Shown piece by piece: positions 8,507 through 15,984 of a stretch of DNA of 64,000 bases. Position numbers and translations under genes: made by a program. The DNA is taken from NCBI RefSeq assembly GCF_003148645.1, contig NZ_QGGP01000010.1, positions 1 to 64,000 on the forward strand, in the 5' to 3' direction. This DNA comes from Xanthomarina spongicola. GTDB lineage: Bacteria; Bacteroidota; Bacteroidia; Flavobacteriales; Flavobacteriaceae. Below the pieces are notes generated by a model. The model saw nothing but the letters and a program-made list of their open reading frames with translations. It made no database searches and was not told the DNA's origin. The first letter of the stretch is position 1. The number at the start of each line of letters is the position of its first letter.

Positions 8507-8947
8507 TTAATCTTCTTTAAAATGAATCAATAATTCATCCCAAGAGTAAAGTGTTCCTTCTTTTTCAGCTTGAACTTTTAAGGCATCTTCTTTAGTTTTA
8601 AAAGCTGTTAAAAAAGCTCCCATAGGACTTGGAACATTCTTACTAATTAAAAAAGTTGCTTTAGTTGCATCGACAAGTGTTTCTGGTTCTGTATATATAT
8701 TTGTTAGATATAATTTTATTTCGGAAGCTTCAAAATCTTTCATGAAGTTTATCATACATTCTGAAGCATCAAACTTGTATACTTTACCTTTATTAGTTAC
8801 TATTTCTGCAGCATGAACCTTATCTACTATGGTCATTTTACAAAAATGACAACCATCAGTTCCATAGTCAATAGCTTGTGGCCCAACATTACAACTGGTT
8901 AATACCAATAGCAATGCTACAAAGGAAAATTGTTTTAATCTTTGCAT
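8507..8947 (-). CDS. nosL: NosL, copper chaperone lipoprotein
   Basis: The 146-residue lipoprotein has its lipobox Cys at residue 19 (LVLTSCN). It has the NosL core: C33-x2-C36-K-M38 (CHFCKM), VDKVHAAEIVTNKGKVYKFDASEC (C64) and M65. NosL delivers Cu(I) to NosD/NosZ in the periplasm, and the CxxCxM residues are the expected copper ligands or their neighbours. The gene stands between the NosB-like gene and nosD in the same operon, 36 bp after the former. Confidence 0.92.
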   Translation of the reverse strand: MQRLKQFSFVALLLVLTSCNVGPQAIDYGTDGCHFCKMTIVDKVHAAEIVTNKGKVYKFDASECMINFMKDFEASEIKLYLTNIYTEPETLVDATKATFLISKNVPSPMGAFLTAFKTKEDALKVQAEKEGTLYSWDELLIHFKED

Positions 8948-8983
8948 AATTTTAGTGTTTTGTTTGAGATTTTGTTAGATATA

Positions 8984-9601
8984 TTACTTAGCTGTTTTTA
9001 AGCTAAATTTTCTACCCAACCAAAATGCAACAAGGGTTAAAAACATTCCTACAAACATAAGATATCCTCCAATATGAGGCAAGGAAGTTACATCAAAGTT
9101 CAATAATTTTTGATGTCCAAATAATGGTGGTTTGTAAGACATAGGTGTACCATCTGGGTTTTTTAGTTTTAATATTGCCTTTGGATCTAAGTCACTACCA
9201 TATTCAGTTAACCAAAGATTAAAATCATACATTCCTAGAATACCTAAAACAGACATAAGCACAAACCAACCTAAAAAGAATTTATAACTTATTTTACCAG
9301 CAAATCCAAGAACTCCAATAAGAACTCCTAGTAGGCTCATTCCAAGTATTACTTTAGGGAATACTGAAAACTCCCACATTTCTTCTGCTTTTGGAATGGT
9401 TTTCATTCCAATGTAATGATTTAAACCATCGATGTTTTGAATATCGAATTCTTCGACACCTTGAATTCCATCAAGATGAATATTCATTCCTAATGGTTCT
9501 GGATATTGTGGAGCACCAAGCATGATATTCCATAAAGGAAATTTAAAAAGTCCTAACAACAAAAGTGATCCTATAACCATTATAATACCAGCCTTTTTCA
9601 T
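8984..9601 (-). CDS. membrane protein of clade II nos clusters, NosB-like
   Basis: The 205-residue protein has four predicted transmembrane helices: about 5-23, 83-103, 107-127 and 175-197. A periplasmic loop between TM1 and TM2 contains GMNIHLDGIQGVEEFDIQNIDGLNHYIGM, and an HQKLLNFDVTSLPHIGG segment precedes TM4. Its position directly after nosZ matches the membrane protein (NosB or equivalent) that occurs only in clade II nos clusters, but I assign it by position and topology and not by a diagnostic motif. It could help electron transfer or NosZ assembly. A hairpin between it and nosZ probably reduces its transcript level. Confidence 0.7.
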   Translation of the reverse strand: MKKAGIIMVIGSLLLLGLFKFPLWNIMLGAPQYPEPLGMNIHLDGIQGVEEFDIQNIDGLNHYIGMKTIPKAEEMWEFSVFPKVILGMSLLGVLIGVLGFAGKISYKFFLGWFVLMSVLGILGMYDFNLWLTEYGSDLDPKAILKLKNPDGTPMSYKPPLFGHQKLLNFDVTSLPHIGGYLMFVGMFLTLVAFWLGRKFSLKTAK

Positions 9602-9653
9602 AATATTAATTTACTATTGAGTTAACCATTTAGTTAATAGTGTTTAAAAAGAA

Positions 9654-9682
9654 AGGCGAGAGCGACAAATCAACTCTCGCCT
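9654..9682 (-). terminator. hairpin between nosZ and the downstream nos genes (attenuator)
   Basis: AGGCGAGAG and CTCTCGCCT form a perfect 9-bp GC-rich stem with an 11-base loop. On the minus strand it is followed by TTCTTTTT. It lies 62 bp after the nosZ stop and 52 bp before the next nos gene. With no clear promoter seen behind it, it probably works as a partial terminator or a 3'-stabiliser that keeps nosZ mRNA more abundant than the maturation genes. Confidence 0.75.
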
Positions 9683-9744
9683 TATATAGGAAAATAAACA
9701 CTAAAACAAAATTTTCCTAAACTTATATGCGTGTAAACTATTTA

Positions 9745-11706
9745 TTAATCTTCACCTAATGACCAAGATAATTCTATGTTAGAATCTGCTGGAGACACAC
9801 GAATATATCCTTGCATTTCTTGGTGTAAAGCAGAACAGAAATCTGTACAATAGAATGGCCACACACCAACTTGCTTAGCTTCCCAAGTTAAAGTTTTAGT
9901 TTGACCAGGAGCTATTAACAACTCAGCGTTATTAGCACCAATCATTGCAAAACCATGAGGTACATCGAAATCTTGCTCTAAGTTTGTTACATGGAAAAAC
10001 ACTTTATCACCTACTTTAATACCTTCAATATTATCTGGAGTAAAGTGGCTACGTATTAGTGTCATGTAAACATGTACGTTTTTACCGTCTCTAACTACTT
10101 TAGTTTCGCTTTCATTTGTAGCTTTTCTTGGGTGTTCATTTTCTGCTAGTTTATAGATCTTTCTAGATTTATCTTTAATAATTTCTGCTGGAATTGCTGC
10201 TGCATAGTGAGGTTCACCATGAGTAGGGAAATCTAAAAGTAATTCCATTTTATCTCCTGAAATATCATATAGTTGCGCAGAATGTTCCATTTCTGGACCA
10301 ACTGGTAAATAACGGTCTTTGGTAATTTTGTTCATAGCAAACATATATTTACCAAATGGCTCTCTTGAGTTACCTCCAGGAATTGTTAAGTGACCTACAG
10401 AATAATATGTTGGTTTTCTGTCTAATACTTCCCAAGTACCTAATTTCCATTTTACAACTTCAGAAGAGATAAAGAAAGTAGTATATGCGTTTCCTTGACC
10501 ATCAAATTCTGTATGTAAAGGTCCTAAACCTGGTTGCTCTACAGAACCTGCAAGCACATCTTCGAATTTTAAAATTGGAATTCCATAAGCATCTCCATCA
10601 AATTTCTCGTTCTCAATAGCATCAAGCATTTTAGTAAATGAGTGTACTGTTAAGTTAGCAGATAATTTACCATTTCCTACAATGTATTCTCCAGAAGGAT
10701 CAACGTCACAACCATGAGGTGATTTTGGAGTTGGTAATAAATATATTGCTCCAGGAACTTCTGATGGGTTGATAACACGTACTTCTTTTTTCATAGTAGA
10801 AGTTGCAGTGTGTGTGTTTTCGTCATAAACGTTATGTGCATAATTTGCTGGCATCATTGTACCACCACCATTATTTACATATTCTTCAATTTTTTTCCAG
10901 TTTATAGCTGCAATAAAATCTTTATCGTTTTGAGAAGCATTTACTTCTAACAACGTGCTAGCTTCTTCTGTATTATAAGTAGTAAAGAAGAACCATCCGT
11001 GAGATTTTCCACGACCTGGATGTGATAAATCGTAGTTAAAACCTGGCATTAGTACTTGGAATTTAATATCCATATGTCCATGTTCTGGATCTACAGAGAT
11101 AAAAGATAAAGCACCTTTAAAGTTTCCTTTATAGTCTTTTATAGCCATGTCTTTTTGTGGTACTGGTACAGAAAATCTTGTTCCTGCAACTACATACTCA
11201 GTATTCTCAGTAATAAAAGATGAACTGTGGTTACCAGCACTATTTGGAACTTCAATAATTTCTTCAGTTTCAAAAGATGTTAAACTAATTCTTGCAATAC
11301 GAGGTGTATTGTTTCCATTAATAAAAACCCAACGACCATCTAATTTACCGTTAGTTTGAGAGATATCTGGGTGATGCGAATCATCCCAAGGCACAAATCC
11401 GTAAGATGTTTCTAATAATGGTTTTGTTTCTTCAGAATATCCATATCCATTTGTTGGAAATTGAGAGAATACTGGAATTTCTTTAAACATTCTTCCTGAA
11501 GGTAAGCCATAAACAGTAAGGTTACCACTATATCCACCAGAAATAAATGCATAATGAGAATCGTGCTCTCCTGGTGCTACATATACTTTTTCTGCTTTAC
11601 TAGAGCTTAAAGCACCATTTGATTTGCTAGATTTTTGATCACCACAACTTGTAAAAGCTATAGCTGTAATTAAAAACCCAATTGATAATTTAAAAATGTT
11701 TTTCAT
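9745..11706 (-). CDS. nosZ: nitrous-oxide reductase NosZ, clade II, lipoprotein-type signal
   Basis: The 653-residue enzyme reduces N2O to N2 in the periplasm. The N-terminal beta-propeller carries the CuZ ligands: H111-H112 (DSHHPDIS), H160 (AGNHSSSF), H331 (SPHGCDVDPSG), H398 (LGPLHTEFDG) and H439 (VGHLTIPGG). A seventh His (H291 is a candidate) cannot be fixed by eye. The C-terminal cupredoxin domain has the CuA site: H584 (VPHGF), C620, C624, H628 and M631 in FYCTDFCSALHQEM. The signal is Sec-type with a lipobox (FTSC, Cys21) and no twin-arginine motif, as expected for clade II but suggesting membrane anchoring. It lies 22 bp after the fasciclin gene in the nos operon. Confidence 0.97.
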   Translation of the reverse strand: MKNIFKLSIGFLITAIAFTSCGDQKSSKSNGALSSSKAEKVYVAPGEHDSHYAFISGGYSGNLTVYGLPSGRMFKEIPVFSQFPTNGYGYSEETKPLLETSYGFVPWDDSHHPDISQTNGKLDGRWVFINGNNTPRIARISLTSFETEEIIEVPNSAGNHSSSFITENTEYVVAGTRFSVPVPQKDMAIKDYKGNFKGALSFISVDPEHGHMDIKFQVLMPGFNYDLSHPGRGKSHGWFFFTTYNTEEASTLLEVNASQNDKDFIAAINWKKIEEYVNNGGGTMMPANYAHNVYDENTHTATSTMKKEVRVINPSEVPGAIYLLPTPKSPHGCDVDPSGEYIVGNGKLSANLTVHSFTKMLDAIENEKFDGDAYGIPILKFEDVLAGSVEQPGLGPLHTEFDGQGNAYTTFFISSEVVKWKLGTWEVLDRKPTYYSVGHLTIPGGNSREPFGKYMFAMNKITKDRYLPVGPEMEHSAQLYDISGDKMELLLDFPTHGEPHYAAAIPAEIIKDKSRKIYKLAENEHPRKATNESETKVVRDGKNVHVYMTLIRSHFTPDNIEGIKVGDKVFFHVTNLEQDFDVPHGFAMIGANNAELLIAPGQTKTLTWEAKQVGVWPFYCTDFCSALHQEMQGYIRVSPADSNIELSWSLGED

Positions 11707-11728
11707 TGTTATAATATTTAATTAGTGT

Positions 11729-12298
11729 TTATTCTGTTGGTGGCAACATTACTTTATCTATTACATGCACTATTCCATTACCAGCTGGAACACTTGCAAT
11801 TATTTTTGCTCCTCCTACGTACACATCGTCTCCTTTTACTTCAACAGCGACGTATTGGTTATTTGCTTGACCTAATTTTTTAAACTTTTTCAAGAAATCT
11901 TTAGAATAGTTTCCAGGAGTAACATGATACTTTAATATATCTGCTAAGGCATCTTTATTTTCTGGTTTTAAAAGGTCGTCAACTGTACCTTCTGGCAAAG
12001 CAGCAAACGCTTCGTTTGTTGGCGCAAATACCATTAAAGGTCCAGCATTAACTAGAGCATTCTCTAATTGTGCAGCTTGTACTGCTGCTACTAAAGTTGT
12101 ATGATCTGGAGAACCAATTGCTATTTGTAATACGTTTGGCGTCGCTTCATCGTCTTCGATAAATGCCTGTCCTTGTCTTTCAGGTGCTTCTGTTGAAGCA
12201 GCTTCTACTTGTTCTGTTGTATTAGCTTCATTTTTGCAACTAATTAACAAAACAACTAAAAGTGTCGTAAATAAAAATTTAAGGTTAGTTGTTTTCAT
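11729..12298 (-). CDS. fasciclin (FAS1) domain lipoprotein of the nos operon
   Basis: This 189-residue lipoprotein (lipobox LLISC, Cys21) has one FAS1 domain at about 52-186. The domain shows both conserved boxes: GPLMVFAPTNEAFAALP and DILKYHVTPGNY, closing with NGIVHVIDKVMLP. FAS1 domains mediate adhesion or protein-protein contact. Bacteroidota often place one next to nosZ. Here it lies between the electron-donating cytochrome and NosZ, with 6 and 22 bp gaps. A role in holding the lipidated cytochrome and NosZ together is an inference. Confidence 0.9.
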   Translation of the reverse strand: MKTTNLKFLFTTLLVVLLISCKNEANTTEQVEAASTEAPERQGQAFIEDDEATPNVLQIAIGSPDHTTLVAAVQAAQLENALVNAGPLMVFAPTNEAFAALPEGTVDDLLKPENKDALADILKYHVTPGNYSKDFLKKFKKLGQANNQYVAVEVKGDDVYVGGAKIIASVPAGNGIVHVIDKVMLPPTE

Positions 12299-12304
12299 AT
12301 TGAA

Positions 12305-12811
12305 TTATTTAAGTGTTCTAAAATATTCTAATACAGCTCTTGCTTCTTCTTCAGTTAAATTTTGGTTTGCCATTGGCGAACCATTAAATTCAATTAATAA
12401 TTCTTTAGCTAGAGGATCTGATTTAGTCATTTCTTCTGGATTTAAAATCATGTTCATTACCCATTCTGGAGTTCTACGCTCTAGAATACCATTAGGAGCT
12501 GGACCGATAAATTTTTTGTCAACTCTATGGCAAGCTGTACACATTTTTTTAAATACATCTTCTCCTTTGGCAACCATAGATTGGTCTATATCTGCAGACA
12601 AGTCTACTGATGTAATTGGACCAACACCTTTATTAGTTAGATCTATTTTTTCTGAAGCTTTTACTGCAGTTTCGGTTTTAGGAGCTTCTTTTTTCTCAGT
12701 TGGAGCCTTTTGTTGAAAAGTAGGAGCTTCTTCTTTTTTTTCTTCTTTTCCTCCACAACTTATAAGTAGAGTAATAAATAATACGGTAATAATTTTTAGT
12801 GTTACTTTCAT
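12305..12811 (-). CDS. mono-haem cytochrome c lipoprotein, likely electron donor to NosZ
   Basis: The 168-residue lipoprotein has lipobox LLISC (Cys19), a charged Lys/Glu/Pro-rich linker (about 22-55) that could reach out from the membrane, and a class I cytochrome c domain. The haem site is C91-T-A-C94-H95, and the probable sixth ligand is M147 in GSPMANQNLTEEE. It is the first gene of the nos operon, directly behind the FNR-like promoter. No NosR or NosG/H-type gene is visible in the window, so this cytochrome is the best local candidate to feed electrons to the CuA site. Confidence 0.9.
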   Translation of the reverse strand: MKVTLKIITVLFITLLISCGGKEEKKEEAPTFQQKAPTEKKEAPKTETAVKASEKIDLTNKGVGPITSVDLSADIDQSMVAKGEDVFKKMCTACHRVDKKFIGPAPNGILERRTPEWVMNMILNPEEMTKSDPLAKELLIEFNGSPMANQNLTEEEARAVLEYFRTLK

Positions 12812-12832
12812 AATATATTTTAATTAATAGGG

Positions 12833-12876
12833 CAAATTTAATGGCTATACTTACAATAAAATATGACTTTAATCAT
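12833..12876 (-). promoter_or_regulatory. FNR-like activated promoter of the nos operon
   Basis: On the minus strand ATGAT-TAAA-GTCAT (12876-12863) is a near-perfect palindrome. The -7 element TAAATTTG (12840-12833) follows, with the palindrome centre at 12869.5, again 36.5 bp from its last base. The predicted start at about 12828 gives a 5' leader of about 17 bases before the cytochrome ATG. The stretch TTAAATTTGCCCTA is identical to that in the copper-operon promoter. Confidence 0.72.
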
Positions 12877-12978
12877 GTTTGAGATTATTTAGTCTTTTTT
12901 TATATCTTTTTTTAAAAAAAAGAGCTGAACAATTGCCCAACCCTTCTAAACTTTGAAAAAGTAATAAAAATTTTAATA

Positions 12979-13812
12979 TTATATTTTAAATGTCATAACT
13001 GGCAAGGTTGAATGATTTGCTATATCTTCAGAAATACTACCTTCAAAGAAATGAGAAATACCTTTTCTTCCTCGAGTTGCTACAGCTATTAAGTCGGCTC
13101 CAATAACATTCGAAAAGTTTAATATTCCTTGTTCTATAGTATAATCATTAACATAATTTACTTCTTTCATTTTTTCAATATTTCCTTCTGCTTTTCGTAA
13201 AAATGAAGCTACAAGTTTTTCCATTTCAGATGAACTTTTAAATCTTGAACTAGGCAAGTTAACATATACTAAATGCATTTTAGAGCCTAGTTTTTCAACC
13301 ATTTCTTTAGCTCTTATATATTGCTCAATGGCATCTTCTGAAAAATCGCAAGCAAAAACCACGTTTTCAAAATCCATTAATATTGGATTGTGCTTAATAA
13401 TTAAAACTGGTATATCTGAATGTCTAACAACCTTTTCAGTATTAGAACCAATAAAAACTTCTTTTAAGCCACTAGCTCCTTGCGAACCCATAACAATAAG
13501 GTCTGCTTCGTGTTCTTTTGCTACATCGTTAACTTCACTAAAAACCTTGAAATGCTTTATAATAGGAGTAACCTTAATGCCTTTTAAATAATTTTTATTT
13601 AAGAATTCTTCGAATCTCTTTTCTGCTAATTTTAAAAAGAAAAGAGATTCCATTTGTTTCATGCCATCCACCTTATTCATTACAGCGTTAGAAATTTCTA
13701 ACATATGCAAAGCTAAAATTTCTGCATTATTCTTTTTAGCCAACATAGATGCAGCTTCAAGAGCATATTCGGAATGCTCTGAGAAATCTACTGGTACAAT
13801 TATTTTTTTCAT
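12979..13812 (-). CDS. universal stress protein with two Usp domains, paralogue of 4843-5676
   Basis: The 277 residues match the length of the 4843-5676 protein, and most of the sequence is shared (MKKIIVPVDFSEHSEYALEAA; GSQGASGLKEVFIGSNTEKVVRHSDIPVLIIKH; ATRGRKGISHFFEGSISEDIANHSTLPVMTFK). The G-x2-G-x9-G-S nucleotide signature is intact in the first domain. It follows hemN by 16 bp and is probably cotranscribed with it from the FNR-like promoter at 15212-15255. Anaerobically induced Usp proteins are common, which fits. The 3' flank also begins AAAAGAGCTGAA like that of the other copy, a trace of duplication. Confidence 0.9.
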   Translation of the reverse strand: MKKIIVPVDFSEHSEYALEAASMLAKKNNAEILALHMLEISNAVMNKVDGMKQMESLFFLKLAEKRFEEFLNKNYLKGIKVTPIIKHFKVFSEVNDVAKEHEADLIVMGSQGASGLKEVFIGSNTEKVVRHSDIPVLIIKHNPILMDFENVVFACDFSEDAIEQYIRAKEMVEKLGSKMHLVYVNLPSSRFKSSSEMEKLVASFLRKAEGNIEKMKEVNYVNDYTIEQGILNFSNVIGADLIAVATRGRKGISHFFEGSISEDIANHSTLPVMTFKI

Positions 13813-13828
13813 TTTGTTTGGTTGTATT

Positions 13829-15193
13829 TTATATAGTCATAGAAAACAATTGTGTTTCTGGTTTCTTTTCTTGCAATAACAAGTCGAAAGCCATACAAAT
13901 GTTTCTTACAAATGGTTTTCCTTTTTCGGTAACACGAATTTCGTTAGAATCTATTTCCACCAATTTATCTAGCTCCATTTCTTTTAAACTTACAAGTACT
14001 TCAGGAAGTTCTTTAAAATATAGATGATTAGTAGTCCAAGTTGTTTTAAACTGACACATAAGGTTTAATATGTGCTTTCTAATAATTAAGTCCATATCAT
14101 TTAAAATATGACCTCTATATATTGGTATTTGATTTTCTTCTATTAATTGATAATACTCTTCTAAACCTTTTACATTTTGTGCAAAACCATACCAACTATC
14201 ACTTATGGAAGACACTCCTAACCCAATCATTGCCTGAGTTTTTGAAGCAGTATAACCCATAAAATTTCTATGTAATTTTTGTTGCTCTATAGATTTGTAG
14301 AGTGAATCTGTCTTTAAAGCAAAATGATCCATGCCAATTTCAACATATCCAGCCTTTGCTAACAATTCTTTGCCAAGCTCGTATTGCCTTCTTTTAGATT
14401 CTGCAGATGGTAAATTTTCTTCTTTAAAACCTCGCTGACCATTACCTTTAATCCATGGCACATGTGCATAACTATAAAACGCTAAACGGTCAGGCTTTAA
14501 TTCTTTTGTTTTAAGGATGGTTTCTTCTACATGCTCTTCTGTTTGAAAAGGAAGTCCAAAAATAATATCATGTCCTACAGATGTATAACCTATCTCTCTG
14601 GCTTGTTCTGTAACACGTTTTACGTTTTCGAATGGCTGAATTCTATGTATTGCTATTTGAACCGTTTTATTATAATCTTGAACACCAAAACTTACGCGTC
14701 TAAAACCCAAATCGAATAATGTCTGTAAATGTTCTTTAGTTGTATTGTTTGGATGTCCTTCGAAACTAAATTCGTAACCATCAGCTAAGATGGCTTTATC
14801 TAAAAGACCATTAATTAATTTTTTTAAATTATCTGTAGAAAAGAAAGTAGGTGTACCACCACCTAGATGTATTTCCTTAATTTTTGGTTTCGCATTAAAT
14901 AACTCGCAGTATAAAGCCCATTCTTTTAAAATGGCTGTTATGTATGGAGATTCTACTTCATGCCTTTTAGTAATTCTTTTATTACAACCACAAAACGTAC
15001 ATAAACTCTCACAAAAAGGTAAATGTAAATACAAGCTTAATCCTTCAGAACTATTACTTTCCTTAAAAGATTGCATTAAAGTTTCCTTCCATTTTTCAAA
15101 AGAAAAGGTTTTAATATCCCAATAAGGCACAGTTGGATAACTGGTATAACGTGGACCAGCAACATTGTATTTATTTACTAAAGAATTATTCAT
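13829..15193 (-). CDS. hemN: oxygen-independent coproporphyrinogen III oxidase HemN
   Basis: This is a 454-residue radical-SAM enzyme. It begins MNNSLVNKYNVAGPRYTSYPTVP and has the HemN-type cluster motif CESLCTFCGCNK with C61, C65, C68 and C70, a GGGTPTF SAM-binding motif, and the HemN C-terminal domain. It decarboxylates coproporphyrinogen III to protoporphyrinogen IX without O2, so haem can be made under anoxia. The ATG at 15193 is chosen over a TTG 9 bases earlier because it gives the conserved N-terminus. Its promoter carries the same FNR-like site as the nos operon. Confidence 0.95.
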   Translation of the reverse strand: MNNSLVNKYNVAGPRYTSYPTVPYWDIKTFSFEKWKETLMQSFKESNSSEGLSLYLHLPFCESLCTFCGCNKRITKRHEVESPYITAILKEWALYCELFNAKPKIKEIHLGGGTPTFFSTDNLKKLINGLLDKAILADGYEFSFEGHPNNTTKEHLQTLFDLGFRRVSFGVQDYNKTVQIAIHRIQPFENVKRVTEQAREIGYTSVGHDIIFGLPFQTEEHVEETILKTKELKPDRLAFYSYAHVPWIKGNGQRGFKEENLPSAESKRRQYELGKELLAKAGYVEIGMDHFALKTDSLYKSIEQQKLHRNFMGYTASKTQAMIGLGVSSISDSWYGFAQNVKGLEEYYQLIEENQIPIYRGHILNDMDLIIRKHILNLMCQFKTTWTTNHLYFKELPEVLVSLKEMELDKLVEIDSNEIRVTEKGKPFVRNICMAFDLLLQEKKPETQLFSMTI

Positions 15194-15211
15194 ATAAAAC
15201 AACTTCAGCTA

Positions 15212-15255
15212 CAAAAGTATATTTTAGCCCTTTTTAAAAATATGACTTTTATCAT
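15212..15255 (-). promoter_or_regulatory. FNR-like activated promoter of hemN-usp
   Basis: The minus strand reads ATGAT-AAAA-GTCAT (15255-15242). The -7 element TACTTTTG (15219-15212) follows, with the centre at 15248.5, 36.5 bp from the last G. The predicted start is near 15207, giving a leader of about 13 bases. The site lies between divergent hemN and sodC, so it could also influence sodC. Confidence 0.7.
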
Positions 15256-15295
15256 ATTAGGCAGTTTAAAATTTTAAAAACACTTAATTATTGTG

Positions 15296-15303
15296 TAACT
15301 TTG
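15296..15303 (+). promoter_or_regulatory. -7 element of the sodC promoter
   Basis: TAACTTTG matches the Bacteroidota housekeeping -7 consensus TAnnTTTG, 25 bp before the sodC ATG. No convincing -33 TTTG box is visible. Confidence 0.45.
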
Positions 15304-15328
15304 AGTAAACATTAAACAATATTTTATA

Positions 15329-15913
15329 ATGAAAAAATCAATATTATTTGCGCTATTACTAACTTTAAGTTTTGCTATTGGATGTAAAAAAGAGAAAAAA
15401 GAAAATACTCCAGAAGAAACGAAAACTGAAGAAAAAGTAGTTGAAACAGTAAATGAAGAAGTGAAAAAAATTAAAATAAAATTAGAACCAAAGAGTGACA
15501 GTAATGTCTCTGGAAATGCTGTTTTTACTGAAACCGAAGGAAAAGTAACAATGGTTGCTGTTTTTGATGGTTTAACTCCAGGAACACATGCCATCCATTT
15601 ACATGAAAAAGCAGATTGCTCTTCAGCTGATGGAAAATCTACTGGTGGACATTGGAATCCAACAAGCGAACCACATGGAAAATGGGGAGACGCTAAAGGC
15701 TACCATAAAGGAGATATAGGAAACATGGAAGCAGATGCTAACGGAAATGCAACTATTACTTTTAGTACAGACCAATGGTGTATAGGTTGTGGAGATTCTA
15801 ATAAAGAAATTATAGGAAAAGCTATTATAGTTCACCAAGGTGTGGACGATTTTACTACGCAGCCAACAGGTGATGCTGGCGGACGTGTAAGTTGTGGTGG
15901 AATTATTGAATAA
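15329..15913 (+). CDS. sodC: Cu/Zn superoxide dismutase, lipoprotein
   Basis: The 194-residue lipoprotein (lipobox FAIGC, Cys19) has a charged Glu/Lys linker and a complete SodC domain. Copper ligands are H90, H92, H108 and H169. Zinc ligands are H108, H116, H126 and D129. C97 and C189 form the conserved disulfide, and the sequence GGRVSCGGI near the end is diagnostic. It converts extracytoplasmic superoxide to peroxide and O2. Its place opposite the hemN/nos region fits a copper-handling, low-oxygen neighbourhood. Confidence 0.95.
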   Translation: MKKSILFALLLTLSFAIGCKKEKKENTPEETKTEEKVVETVNEEVKKIKIKLEPKSDSNVSGNAVFTETEGKVTMVAVFDGLTPGTHAIHLHEKADCSSADGKSTGGHWNPTSEPHGKWGDAKGYHKGDIGNMEADANGNATITFSTDQWCIGCGDSNKEIIGKAIIVHQGVDDFTTQPTGDAGGRVSCGGIIE

Positions 15914-15934
15914 ATTCTATAAAGTTTTAAATCT

Positions 15935-15960
15935 AAAAAGCTGCCAAATGGCAGCTTTTT
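15935..15960. terminator. bidirectional terminator between sodC and the TonB receptor
   Basis: AAAAAGCTGCC and GGCAGCTTTTT form an 11-bp stem with a 4-base loop, flanked by A- and T-runs. It can therefore serve sodC (plus) and the 15985-18213 gene (minus). Confidence 0.85.
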
Positions 15961-15984
15961 TTTTATTAAAAACCTTTTTATTTC

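Noticed and set aside
5794-12811. NosR, NosG/H/C or other denitrification genes (nar, nir, nor) in the cluster
   Set aside because: All frames in this stretch are accounted for by the listed genes. None matches these families, so complete denitrification cannot be claimed from the window.
12911-12960. Terminator for the hemN-usp operon
   Set aside because: The AAAAGAGCTGAA stretch resembles half of the terminator after the other usp gene, but no matching arm follows, so I cannot support a hairpin.
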